From NCBI RefSeq assembly GCF_005502885.1, contig NZ_SCMR01000017.1:1-64000 (forward strand): a stretch of DNA of 64,000 nucleotides. Reading direction: 5' to 3'. The position numbers and the translations under genes were made by a program. Source of the stretch: Microbacterium sp. 2FI. GTDB taxonomy: Bacteria > Actinomycetota > Actinomycetes > Actinomycetales > Microbacteriaceae. The notes beneath the pieces were generated by a model. The model was not told the DNA's origin, ran no database searches, and was given only the letters and a program-made list of their open reading frames with translations. This document shows positions 16,706 through 24,146 of the stretch, piece after piece. Numbering within the stretch: position 1 is the first letter of the stretch; every line of letters starts with the position of its first letter.

Positions 16706-17438
16706 AGAGGAGCCGGTGCTCGCGCGCGGCGTGCCGCTCATGCTCTACGCGGCCCGGATGCTGGCCGAGGTGGTGGCCGCAGAGCTGGTGTCACCGGGCA
16801 CGACGGCGCGGGCGGCGTACGGGCAGCCCGAGGATCTGGTTGACGGGCCGCTGGTGGGGCGCGTGCTCGTGCTCGCGGGTGGGGGAGACAACGGCGGCGA
16901 TGCGCTGTACGCCGCGGCCGCGCTGCTGCAGTGGCTGCCGCTGCGGGCGCGGGCGGATGATGCGCTCGAGATCGATGTGTTGCGCACGTCGGAGCGCGTG
17001 CACGAGCAGGCGTGGGCGACCGCTCTTGCGGGTGGGGCGCGGGAGGTGTCGGTGTCGGAGGCGTTGTCGTCGCGCTATGACCTGGTGATCGACGGGATCC
17101 TGGGGATCGGGACGGTCGGGGCGCCGGTGCTGCGCGGGGTGGCGCGCGAGGTGGTGACGGGGCTGCTGCCGTTGGTGCTCGGTGGGGCCGTGCGGGTTGT
17201 CGCCGTGGATGTGCCGAGCGGATTGCACCCCGACGACGGGACGACGGCTGACGGGCTCGTGCTGCCGGCCGCGGTCACCGTGACGTTCGGGGGAGTGAAG
17301 CTCGGGCTCACGAAGGAGCAGGGCCCGGCACTGTGCGGCGCGGTGGTGTGGGTGGAGTTCGGGTTTCCGTTCGCGTTTCCGCCGCCGGGGGCGGCGGAGG
17401 TCGCGTACGCAGTATGGGGGCTGCCGGAGGGGGAGTAG
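16656..17438 (+). CDS. nnrE: NAD(P)H-hydrate epimerase (YjeF_N domain)
   Basis: 260 residues with a single YjeF N-terminal domain: VLAGGGDNGGDALYAA is the NNGGDG-type motif, DLVIDGILGIG holds a catalytic Asp, and VAVDVPSGL the substrate-binding loop. It interconverts the R and S epimers of hydrated NAD(P)H for repair. The ADP/ATP-dependent dehydratase (NnrD) often fused to it is absent here, so it must be elsewhere. The GTG at 16656 is the second of two near-identical starts. Codon use shows more G-ending third positions than its neighbours. Confidence 0.85.
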   Translation: MTGVWVPAFTAAQVRGEEEPVLARGVPLMLYAARMLAEVVAAELVSPGTTARAAYGQPEDLVDGPLVGRVLVLAGGGDNGGDALYAAAALLQWLPLRARADDALEIDVLRTSERVHEQAWATALAGGAREVSVSEALSSRYDLVIDGILGIGTVGAPVLRGVAREVVTGLLPLVLGGAVRVVAVDVPSGLHPDDGTTADGLVLPAAVTVTFGGVKLGLTKEQGPALCGAVVWVEFGFPFAFPPPGAAEVAYAVWGLPEGE

Positions 17439-17453
17439 GGCCGGGGTGCTGGT

Positions 17454-17547
17454 GCGCTTCGAGACGAAGTGCCGCTCAGCGACCAGGGGTGCGGTTCGCC
17501 CATACGCGGGTCGCTGAGCGAGGAGCGCCAGCGACGAGACGAAGCGG
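17454..17547. repeat. Dispersed palindromic repeat, two copies
   Basis: One degenerate copy in the inverted orientation (around CCGCTCAGCGACC) and one in the direct orientation with TCGCTGAGCGAGGAGCG. They occupy the gap between convergent nnrE and the secreted repeat protein. Confidence 0.7.
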
Positions 17548-17554
17548 CGGACGC

Positions 17555-17950
17555 CTACTCGTCGGCATCCTCGTCGTTGTGCGGGTTGCCCTTGCCCTTG
17601 CCGTTCTTGCCGGGAAAGTTCTCGGAGTCCTTGTCGTGACCCCAGGCCTTGCCCTGACCGTTGCCGGGGGTGCCGTCGGCGCCGTCTTCGGCATCCGGGT
17701 TGTTGTGGGGGTTGCCCTTGCCCTTGCCGTTCTTGCCGGGGAAGTCGTCGGAATCCTTGTTGTGACCCCAGGCCTTGCCCTGACCGTTGGTGCCGGGGCC
17801 GTCTTCGTGCTTGTCGCTGACGCTCTGTCCCGGGAACAACGGCGCGAGCGGACCCATCGGCGCGCCCAGGGCGATGCTCGGCACCAGCAGCGCGGCAGAG
17901 GCGACCACCGCGACGGCGGCGCCTGCGATCCACAGCTTCTTCGCTCCCAT
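17555..17950 (-). CDS. Secreted Gly/Lys/Asn-rich two-repeat protein
   Basis: 131 residues. MGAKKLWIAGAAVAVVASAA is a signal peptide or N-terminal anchor, likely cut near ALG-AP. The mature part is made of two 42-residue repeats, each with GQGKAWGH, FPGKNGKGKGNPHN and an acidic tail. The DNA repeat period is 126 bp. The protein looks disordered, hydrophilic and secreted, and no family is recognised. The ATG at 17950 has GGAGGG upstream. The upstream in-frame extension is translated repeat DNA and is rejected. Confidence 0.7.
   Translation of the reverse strand: MGAKKLWIAGAAVAVVASAALLVPSIALGAPMGPLAPLFPGQSVSDKHEDGPGTNGQGKAWGHNKDSDDFPGKNGKGKGNPHNNPDAEDGADGTPGNGQGKAWGHDKDSENFPGKNGKGKGNPHNDEDADE
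17576..17827 (-). repeat. In-frame 126-bp tandem repeat inside the secreted protein gene
   Basis: Copies begin at 17576 and 17702, with near-identical sequence over the first 100 bases and a more variable acidic linker. The 126-bp period keeps the reading frame. Confidence 0.75.
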
Positions 17951-18015
17951 GAGACCCTCCCCAGGATCTTGCCGGCGACGGGTCGCCGTTGCTCGGAGCG
18001 TACACCCGGGGCGGC

Positions 18016-18164
18016 CCTTCGTCTCGGTCGCTTCGCTCCCTCGCTCAGGGACCACCTTCGTCTCGGTCGATTCGCTCCCTCGCTCAGGGACCACCTTCGT
18101 CTCGGTCGCTTCGCTCCCTCGCTCAGGGACCCGGTCGCTGAGCGAGCGAAGCGAGACGAAGCGG
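18016..18164. repeat. Three 39-bp tandem copies plus one inverted copy of the dispersed repeat
   Basis: Copies begin at 18016, 18055 and 18094 with exact 39-bp spacing and only single-base changes. They read towards TCGCTCAGGGACC, and an opposite-orientation copy follows from 18132. Confidence 0.9.
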
Positions 18165-18166
18165 CT

Positions 18167-18240
18167 GCCGCTGAAACGGTCCACACTTCGCAAATGCAGG
18201 GGTTCGGCATCCATCCCTGGCATCTCTGAAGTCTCGGCGA
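18167..18240. repeat. Second intergenic element, copy A (about 74 bp)
   Basis: It begins CCGCTGAAACG, has a central imperfect stem around TTCGGCATCC and ends TGAAGTCTCGGCG. It matches copy B at 24054-24128 over its whole length and lies next to a cluster of the main repeat, as B does. Confidence 0.75.
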
Positions 18241-18264
18241 GAATCCGCGACACTCAGACGGGGA

Positions 18265-18999
18265 TCAGGGCCGGGCGTAGCGCTCGACGAAGGTGCGCAG
18301 CATGCGGCTCGGGTGCGACACCGGCGTGCGGTGCACGGCGGCGAGAGTGACTTCGAGCTCGTGCGGGGCGAAGTAGCCGTGATCGGCGTAGGCGTGGATG
18401 CGCGTTGTGATGCCGTCGACGTCGAGCTCGGGGTGGAATTGTGTCGCATATACATTATGTAGAACGCGGAACATCTGCACCGGGCATGTCGGCGACGACG
18501 CCAGCAGCGTCGCCGCGGGCGGCAGCGCCGAGATGGCCTCTTTGTGCCCGACGAACGCCTCGAACCGGCGGGGGAGTCCGGCGAGCAGAGGGTCGGCCGC
18601 GCCTTCGTCGGTGAGAGTCACCGGCACCACGCTGATCGGCTCGGGATACATGCGGTCGATCGCCGCGCCCTGATGCGCGCCGAGCGTGCCGATGCCGTAG
18701 CAGGCGCCGAGGAACGGGAAGTCGCGCGCGACCACCTCATCCAGGAGCGCGGCGAACTCGGATTCGACGCGGTGCTGCACGGCCGACTTCTTCTCGTCGG
18801 GGTCGCTCGCGTTGAAGGGGCCACCGCCCACGAAGATTCCCGACAGCTCGTTGAGGTCGAGGTGCGGCATGGGGCCCGACTCGAGACGGATGCGGATGAG
18901 CTCGTCGGGCTCGAGGCCGGTGTAGCGCAGGAAGAGGGCGTACTCCTCGTCGGCGGGGAGATCCTCGGCGCGCGTGGCGAGCAGGACGAACGGCTTCAC
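18265..18999 (-). CDS. Class I glutamine amidotransferase-like protein (GuaA-type)
   Basis: 244 residues. The catalytic Cys is in LGACYGIG and the His-Glu pair in QFHPELD, the triad of type 1 amidotransferases, with the oxyanion strand GIFVGGGPF before it. Standing alone, without a synthetase domain, it resembles the GMP-synthase-like amidotransferases that release ammonia for an unknown acceptor or hydrolyse gamma-glutamyl compounds. The GTG start follows a TAGGCT box by 6 nt. Substrate unknown. Confidence 0.85.
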   Translation of the reverse strand: MKPFVLLATRAEDLPADEEYALFLRYTGLEPDELIRIRLESGPMPHLDLNELSGIFVGGGPFNASDPDEKKSAVQHRVESEFAALLDEVVARDFPFLGACYGIGTLGAHQGAAIDRMYPEPISVVPVTLTDEGAADPLLAGLPRRFEAFVGHKEAISALPPAATLLASSPTCPVQMFRVLHNVYATQFHPELDVDGITTRIHAYADHGYFAPHELEVTLAAVHRTPVSHPSRMLRTFVERYARP

Positions 19000-19005
19000 C
19001 CCGCA

Positions 19006-19011
19006 AGCCTA
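19006..19011 (-). promoter_or_regulatory. -10 box TAGGCT (minus strand), leaderless
   Basis: On the minus strand TAGGCT is followed by 6 nt and the GTG of the amidotransferase gene at 18999. Confidence 0.55.
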
Positions 19012-19021
19012 CGGGCGCGGG

Positions 19022-19127
19022 GCGCTTCGTCTGGTCGGTGTGCTCCTCGTTCAGCGACCAGTTGGCACACCTTCTGGCAGGGCGGGCGCGCTTCGTCTCG
19101 TCGCTGCGCTCCTCGCTCAGCGACCCG
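19022..19127. repeat. Dispersed palindromic repeat, two copies
   Basis: One diverged copy (19022-19060) and one closer copy (19088-19127), both in the inverted orientation, lie between two minus-strand genes. Confidence 0.65.
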
Positions 19128-19144
19128 CGGGTACAGCACCCGCC

Positions 19145-21706
19145 TCAGGACGCGTACGTCACCAGCCCGAGCTCCACCGGCGACACCAGCTGCGGGTGCG
19201 ACGGCACCACACGCACGGTGTAGCCGAACGTGCCGGTCACCGTCAGCGGCAGCGTGCCCGTGAAGGTCGTCACGCCGTCGACCGCGTCACCCACGGGCGA
19301 GAGCCGGTAGACCGAGTGGTCGGCCGCGAGCGCGTCGTCCTCGTTCGTGCGGCCGTAGGCCAGCTCGACGGCGACGTCCTCCGGCGACAGCCCGTCGAGC
19401 CGCACACCGGCACGCACCTCGAGCCGATCGCCGGCCTGCGCCTGCTGCGGAATCCCCGACGAATCGACGTTGTCGACGCGCACGTTGATCCAGGCATCCT
19501 TCACCCGCGTGACGAATGCGGCCAGCGCCTTCGCCTCGGCGAATCCGTCGGCGCGCAGCGCCACCTCGTGCTCGGCGGCCGGCACATACAGACGCGTCAC
19601 GTAGTCCTGCACCATGCGGTCGCTCGTGGCCTTCTTGCCGAGCTCGGTCATGGTGTGGCGCACCATCGAAAGCCACGCGAGCGGGATGCCGCCCTCGCGC
19701 TCGTAGAACTTCGGAACCAGCTGGTGCTCGATGAGGTCGTACAGCGCCGACGCCTCGACGTCGTCACGCTCCTCGTCGCTCGCGGCGGTGTCGGCCGTGG
19801 GGATCGCCCAGCCGTTCTCGCCGTCGAACCACTCGTCCCACCAGCCGTCGAGGATCGACAGGTTCAGCACGCCGTTGAGCGCGGCCTTCATGCCCGACGT
19901 GCCGCACGCCTCGAGCGGGCGCAACGGGTTGTTCAGCCACACGTCGCAGCCCGGGTACAGGTCCTTCGCGAGCGTGATGTCGTAGTCGGGCAGGAACACG
20001 ATCCGCCCGCGCACCTTCGGGTCGCGGCTGAAGCGCACGAGCTGCTGGATGAGGATCTTGCCCGAGTCATCGGCCGGGTGCGACTTGCCGCCGATCACGA
20101 TCTGCACGGGGCGCTCGGGGTCGGTGAGCAGCTTCGTGAGGCGCTCGGGGTCGCGGAGCATGAGCGTCAGGCGCTTGTACGTCGGCACGCGGCGGGCGAA
20201 CCCGATCGTGAGCACCTCGGGGTCGAGCATGTCGTCGATCCAGCCGGGTGCGATGCTCGCGCCGTTCGCCTGAGCGGATGCCGCGACCCTCCGCCGCGCC
20301 TCGGCGACGAGCTCGCCCTTCATCTGCTGGCGCACGCCCCACAATTCCGCATCGGAGACGGCGCCCCGGTCGTTCCAGTCGTGCGTGTCGGTGTGGGCGT
20401 CGCCCCACGCGCGCTCGCTGACGGCCTTGAGCGCGGGGTGCACCCACGTGGGCGCGTGCACGCCGTTCGTGATGGACGTGATCGGCACTTCGTCCGCGTC
20501 GACGCCGGGCCACAGCATCCCGAACATCCCTCGGCTCACCTCGCCGTGGAGCACCGAGACGCCGTTGGCGTGCTGGCCGAGGTGCAGGCCCAGCACCGCC
20601 ATGTTGAAGACGCCCTGGTCGCCGCCGTTCCAGGTCTCGAGGCCGAGCGCGATCGCGCGGCCGGCGTCGAGGTTCTGGAAGAGCCCGCTCGAGAGGTGGT
20701 CGGCGATCATGTCGCGCGGGAACCGGTCGATGCCGGCGGGCACGGGCGTGTGCGTCGTGAACACCGTCGAGGCGCGCACCTGGGCGAGGGCCTCGTCGAA
20801 GCTCAGCGCCTCTTGCGTGATGAGCTCCGACATACGCTCGAGGCCCTGGAACCCGGCGTGCCCCTCGTTGGTGTGGTAGACCGTCGGCTGGGGGCGGCCG
20901 GTGATCTGCGAGTACGCGCGCACGGCGCGGACGCCGCCGACGCCGAGCAGCAGCTCCTGCAGCAGGCGGTGCTCGCCGCCGCCGCCGTACAGGCGGTCGG
21001 TGACGCGGCGCAGCTCTTCCGAGTTCGACGGGGTCTCGGAGTCGAGCAGCAGCAGCGGGATGCGACCGATGTCGGCGATCCAGACGCGCGCGTGCAGGTG
21101 ACGGTCGTGCGGCAGGTCGAGGGTGATCTCGACGGGCGAGCCCTCGGCATCCCGCAGCAGGGTGAGCCCCAGGCCATAGGGGTCGAGCAGCGGGTAGGCC
21201 TCGCGCTGCCAGCCGTCGTCGCCGATCGACTGACGGAAGTAGCCGGCCCGGTAGAACAGGCCCACACCGGTGAGCGGCACGCCCAGGTCGGACGCGCTCT
21301 TGAGGTGATCGCCGGCGAGGATGCCGAGACCGCCCGAATACTGGGGGAGCGAGCCGTCGACGCCGAACTCGGGCGAGAAGTACGCGATGTGCGCGGGCTT
21401 GTCGCCCTCGAGCCGCTGGAACCAGCGGTCGCCGTCGAGATAGGCCGTCAGGCGCTCGTCCTCTTCGCGAACGCGCTGCACGAACTCGTCGTCGCGGGCG
21501 AGCTCGTCGAGGCGGTCCTGGCCGAGCGCGCCGAGCATGCGGGCGGGGTTGGCGCCGATCTGCTCCCACAGCTGCGGATCCATCGCCGCGAACAGCGCGT
21601 GCGTCGCACGGCTCCACGACCAGCGCCAGTTCGACGCGAGCCGATCCAGCGGGGCGAGGCTGTCGGCGAGGACAGGGCGGACGGTGAACGTTCGGATGGC
21701 CTTCAC
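19145..21706 (-). CDS. glgP: Alpha-glucan (glycogen) phosphorylase, GT35
   Basis: 853 residues, the length of the actinobacterial short phosphorylases that begin with a DUF3417 domain (about 1-120). The pyridoxal-phosphate site is GTSGMKAALNG, with Lys607 binding PLP, and HTNEGHAGFQ and TTHTPVPAG lie around the active site. It releases glucose-1-phosphate from alpha-1,4-glucans in the cytoplasm. The GTG at 21706 follows TAGAAT by 7 nt and starts the conserved KAIRTFTVRP. The longer frame overlaps the divergent thioesterase and is rejected. Confidence 0.93.
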   Translation of the reverse strand: MKAIRTFTVRPVLADSLAPLDRLASNWRWSWSRATHALFAAMDPQLWEQIGANPARMLGALGQDRLDELARDDEFVQRVREEDERLTAYLDGDRWFQRLEGDKPAHIAYFSPEFGVDGSLPQYSGGLGILAGDHLKSASDLGVPLTGVGLFYRAGYFRQSIGDDGWQREAYPLLDPYGLGLTLLRDAEGSPVEITLDLPHDRHLHARVWIADIGRIPLLLLDSETPSNSEELRRVTDRLYGGGGEHRLLQELLLGVGGVRAVRAYSQITGRPQPTVYHTNEGHAGFQGLERMSELITQEALSFDEALAQVRASTVFTTHTPVPAGIDRFPRDMIADHLSSGLFQNLDAGRAIALGLETWNGGDQGVFNMAVLGLHLGQHANGVSVLHGEVSRGMFGMLWPGVDADEVPITSITNGVHAPTWVHPALKAVSERAWGDAHTDTHDWNDRGAVSDAELWGVRQQMKGELVAEARRRVAASAQANGASIAPGWIDDMLDPEVLTIGFARRVPTYKRLTLMLRDPERLTKLLTDPERPVQIVIGGKSHPADDSGKILIQQLVRFSRDPKVRGRIVFLPDYDITLAKDLYPGCDVWLNNPLRPLEACGTSGMKAALNGVLNLSILDGWWDEWFDGENGWAIPTADTAASDEERDDVEASALYDLIEHQLVPKFYEREGGIPLAWLSMVRHTMTELGKKATSDRMVQDYVTRLYVPAAEHEVALRADGFAEAKALAAFVTRVKDAWINVRVDNVDSSGIPQQAQAGDRLEVRAGVRLDGLSPEDVAVELAYGRTNEDDALAADHSVYRLSPVGDAVDGVTTFTGTLPLTVTGTFGYTVRVVPSHPQLVSPVELGLVTYAS

Positions 21707-21713
21707 GCGAGCG

Positions 21714-21719
21714 ATTCTA
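21714..21719 (-). promoter_or_regulatory. -10 box TAGAAT (minus strand), leaderless
   Basis: TAGAAT on the minus strand lies 7 nt before the GTG of glgP. Confidence 0.55.
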
Positions 21720-21825
21720 GGGGTACCGGGTGAAAACGCTTGCACTCGAATGGATGCCGGGAGGGCGGCAACTTCGTGCGGAACCGGTCGGTGACAGGCG
21801 CGCCACCGTGCGCGAGGATCGGTCC

Positions 21826-22326
21826 ATGACCGACTCCCGCTCCCGCACCTTCGACTGGACCGACCCGGCAGCCGCCCTGCAACAGACCCGCAGTGCCGGC
21901 ACCGGACTCGAGGCGCTTCGCGCGATGATCGCGGGCAGCATCCCGCCCCCGCCGATCGCGCAGCTGATGGGCTTCGCCCTCGTCGAGGTGTCGGAGGGCC
22001 TCGCCGTGTTCGAATGCACGCCGGCCGAGTTCCACTACAACCCGATCGGCGCGGTGCACGGCGGCCTCGCGTGCACACTGCTCGACTCGGCCCTCGGCTG
22101 CGCCGGGCACACGACACTCGGCGCGGGGGTGGGCTACACCTCGGTCGACCTGAACGTGCGGTACCTGCGCCCCATCACGCACGCGTCGGGGCTGCTGCGG
22201 GCGACGGGGCGCGTGGTCAAGCCCGGGCGCCGGGTGATCTTCACCGAGGGCGAATTGACGGATGCCGAAGGCCGCGTCGTCGCGGCCGCCACGTCGTCGC
22301 TGCTGGTGCTGGCCTCGGGAGGGTAG
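21826..22326 (+). CDS. PaaI-family hotdog thioesterase
   Basis: 166 residues with the hotdog signature HYNPIGAVHGGLACTLLDSA, where the HGG and the following Asp match catalytic residues of PaaI-type acyl-CoA thioesterases, and a strand VDLNVRYLRPI. It should hydrolyse small or aromatic acyl-CoAs; the substrate is open. The ATG at 21826 is chosen because AGGA precedes it and the family begins here. It is divergent from glgP. A hairpin-forming element follows the stop. Confidence 0.85.
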   Translation: MTDSRSRTFDWTDPAAALQQTRSAGTGLEALRAMIAGSIPPPPIAQLMGFALVEVSEGLAVFECTPAEFHYNPIGAVHGGLACTLLDSALGCAGHTTLGAGVGYTSVDLNVRYLRPITHASGLLRATGRVVKPGRRVIFTEGELTDAEGRVVAAATSSLLVLASGG

Positions 22327-22348
22327 AGGTTTCGGTGTTGGGGCCTCG

Positions 22349-22415
22349 GCAGGAGATGGGGCCCTCCGCAGGAGATTCAGGGCGGATTCCTCCTGTGGAG
22401 CCGCACATCTCCTGC
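22349..22415. repeat. Hairpin element with GCAGGAGAT copies
   Basis: GCAGGAGATG (22349) and CATCTCCTGC (22406) are exact inverted arms, and a second direct GCAGGAGAT lies at 22368. It follows the thioesterase stop and may terminate transcription. Confidence 0.5.
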
Positions 22416-22427
22416 AGACTGCGGGGC

Positions 22428-22433
22428 TACGCT
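22428..22433 (+). promoter_or_regulatory. -10 box TACGCT, leaderless
   Basis: TACGCT ends 7 nt before the ATG at 22441 with no ribosome binding site between. Confidence 0.5.
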
Positions 22434-22440
22434 GGGGCGC

Positions 22441-22656
22441 ATGGCTATCGCACGTCTGCACGGAGGCCCTCTCGACGGGCAGCTCCTTCCCCTGGATGAC
22501 CCCGAACTCGACCGCATGATCGTCCCGTACAGCGAGACCCAGGTGGTCTACGAGCGCGGCGGAGCGGCTCAGAACACCGGCGAGGGCGACGGGCCGACCG
22601 AGACCGAGTTCTGGTTCGTCGAGGCGGCCGATGACATCGGACCCTCCGACGACTGA
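22441..22656 (+). CDS. Small conserved-looking hypothetical protein
   Basis: 71 residues. It begins MAIARLHGGPLDGQLLPLDD, a GGPLDG pattern seen in small actinobacterial proteins of unknown role, and ends in an acidic tail. It has no signal peptide or membrane helix. It has its own leaderless-type promoter and overlaps the CYTH gene by 26 nt, suggesting the two are co-translated. I do not recognise a function. Confidence 0.65.
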   Translation: MAIARLHGGPLDGQLLPLDDPELDRMIVPYSETQVVYERGGAAQNTGEGDGPTETEFWFVEAADDIGPSDD

Positions 22657-23290
22657 GCAGGCGCCGGGCGCCTCGGATGAGGGTTCGCGCTCGGTCGAGG
22701 TCGAGCTGAAGTTCGATGCGGATGCCGACACGCCCCTGCCCGACTGGTCGGGGCTGCCGGGGGTCGTCACCGTCGGCGAGGGTGAGGTGCGCGAGCTCGA
22801 TGCGCGGTACCTCGACACCGCCGAGTTCGCGCTGGCGTCGGCGAGCTTCGCGCTGCGGCGTCGCACCGGCGGGCCGGATGCCGGCTGGCACGTCAAGGGT
22901 CCGCGCGTGGGCGATGCCCGGGTCGAGCTGCACTGGCCGCTCGGCGAGGCAGATGTCGTCCCCGAGGGCGCGCTGGCGGTGCTGGCCGAGGTGACGACGG
23001 AAGAGCTCACGCCGCTCGCGCGCATCCGCAACACGCGGACCGCGTACGACCTGTGCGACGCGGATGGCGGCGTGGTCGCCGAGTTCGCCGACGACCTGGT
23101 CTCCGCTCTCGACGAGCGCTCCGGTGCCGAGCGTTCGTGGCGCGAGTGGGAGGTCGAGCTGGGGCCAGCGGCACCCGCCGACACAGACGCGCGCGCGGCG
23201 CTGTTCACCGCCGCCGAGGCTGCCGTGCACGCGGTCGGCGGTCGTGCTGCGGCATCCGCGTCGAAACTGGCTCGGGCGCTCGGCTACTGA
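22631..23290 (+). CDS. CYTH-domain phosphatase-like protein
   Basis: 219 residues. VEVELKFD is the ExExK-type motif of CYTH domains, and RYLDTAEFAL, FALRRRTGG, WHVKGP and SASKLARAL give the conserved basic and acidic residues that line the triphosphate tunnel. Such proteins hydrolyse tripolyphosphate, thiamine triphosphate or similar substrates. Here only the CYTH domain is present, without CHAD. It overlaps the small gene before it, and repeats of the main family follow its stop directly. Confidence 0.85.
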   Translation: MTSDPPTTEQAPGASDEGSRSVEVELKFDADADTPLPDWSGLPGVVTVGEGEVRELDARYLDTAEFALASASFALRRRTGGPDAGWHVKGPRVGDARVELHWPLGEADVVPEGALAVLAEVTTEELTPLARIRNTRTAYDLCDADGGVVAEFADDLVSALDERSGAERSWREWEVELGPAAPADTDARAALFTAAEAAVHAVGGRAAASASKLARALGY

Positions 23291-23297
23291 CCGCTCT

Positions 23298-23453
23298 GGT
23301 CCCTGAGCGAGGGAGCGAAGCGACTGAGACGAAGGGGCGCTTCGTCTCGCTTCGCTCGCTCAGCGACCGGTCGTCTTCAGGTCCCTGAGCGAGGGAGCGC
23401 AGCGACCGGTTTCCTCTTCTGGTCCCTGAGCGAGCGAAGCGAGACGAAGGGGC
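23298..23453. repeat. Dispersed palindromic repeat cluster, four copies
   Basis: Direct copies at 23298 and 23421, a partial one at 23380 and an inverted copy at 23337-23369. The 23298/23337 pair is back to back and would fold into a long hairpin. Confidence 0.85.
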
Positions 23454-23497
23454 GTCCTGGGCCTCGGCATCCCTCAGCCGATGTCGGTGCGCCTCGC

Positions 23498-23503
23498 TAC
23501 GTT
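23498..23503 (+). promoter_or_regulatory. -10 box TACGTT, leaderless
   Basis: TACGTT is followed by exactly 6 nt and the ATG at 23510. Confidence 0.5.
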
Positions 23504-23509
23504 CCCGCT

Positions 23510-23812
23510 ATGGCGTTCGTCTACATCCTCAAGTGTTCCGACGGCTCGTTCTACACCGGCAGCACCCTCGACCTCGCTCTGCGCCTCGACGCGCATCAGG
23601 CTGGACTCGGCGCTGTGCACACCCGCAAGCGACTGCCCGTCGAGCTCGTCTGGCACGCCGAGTTCGCCCGGATCGATGACGCGTTCGGTTGGGAGAAGCG
23701 CATACAGGGGTGGAGCAGGGCGAAGAAGCTCTTGCTCATCGAGGAGCGGTACGACGAGCTGCCGGGGTGGAGTGCGCGGCAGCGGCGTGAGAAGCGGAAA
23801 TCAGGCTTCTGA
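23510..23812 (+). CDS. GIY-YIG domain endonuclease-like protein
   Basis: 100 residues. VYILKCSDGSFYTGST carries the GIY-YIG signature as VYI...YTG, then the Arg in LDLALRLDAHQ and the Glu in WEKRIQGW, the order seen in small YhbQ/UPF0213-type proteins. These are stand-alone nuclease domains linked to DNA repair, with little direct evidence. The C-terminus is basic (RQRREKRKSGF). It lies between two repeat clusters and is monocistronic. Confidence 0.85.
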   Translation: MAFVYILKCSDGSFYTGSTLDLALRLDAHQAGLGAVHTRKRLPVELVWHAEFARIDDAFGWEKRIQGWSRAKKLLLIEERYDELPGWSARQRREKRKSGF

Positions 23813-23818
23813 GCGAGG

Positions 23819-24003
23819 GTGCGCTTCGTCTCGCTTCGCTCGCTCAGCGACCCGAAGCGAGGGTGCGCTTCGTCTCGCTTCGTCCCGCACTGAGCGAGCG
23901 AAGCGAGTCGAAGTGTCGCTCAGCGACCCGGTATGCGCGACGTGTCACCCTCTGGTCACTGAGCGAGGGAGCGGAGCGACCGAGACGAAGGGGCGCTTCG
24001 TCC
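23819..24003. repeat. Dispersed palindromic repeat cluster
   Basis: At least four copies in both orientations, recognisable by CGCTTCGTCTCGCTTCG or its complement. The copy near 23885-23930 is a hybrid carrying CCCGCACTGAGCGAGCG. Confidence 0.8.
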
Positions 24004-24053
24004 CGGCCGCGGCGACATTCTGCGTCGTCTCGGCTCCGAGACACAATGCCCCT

Positions 24054-24128
24054 CAGCGCTGAAACGCTCCAGACGGCACGAATGCCCGGTTTCGGCATCC
24101 GATTCCGGGCATTCGTGAAGTCTCGGCG
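24054..24128. repeat. Second intergenic element, copy B (75 bp)
   Basis: It contains a perfect 13-bp stem, CACGAATGCCCGG (24077-24089) with its complement (24105-24117), around a 15-nt loop with TTCGGCATCCG. The flanks, CGCTGAAACG at the left and TGAAGTCTCGGCG at the right, match copy A. Confidence 0.8.
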
Positions 24129-24146
24129 CACGCGCGCCGAGCCGCG

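Larger units (their letters stand above)
17951..18264. other. Gene-free 314-bp repeat region
   Basis: The region holds a 39-bp triplicate array (18016-18132), an inverted copy of the same family and one copy of a second structured element (18167-18240). It also has the promoter of the secreted repeat protein. No gene is supported. Confidence 0.7.
23813..24146. other. Gene-free 334-bp repeat region
   Basis: It holds several main-family repeats (23819-24003) and copy B of the second element (24054-24128), and separates convergent genes. No gene is supported. Confidence 0.7.

Noticed and set aside
17951-18253. Upstream extension of the secreted repeat-protein gene
   Set aside because: The extra residues are translated copies of the 39-bp intergenic repeats.
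18974-21733. Very long plus-strand open frame opposite the alpha-glucan phosphorylase gene
   Set aside because: It lies wholly antisense to a well-supported gene and has Arg/Ala/Val-rich, domain-free sequence, as expected for the GC-rich complement.
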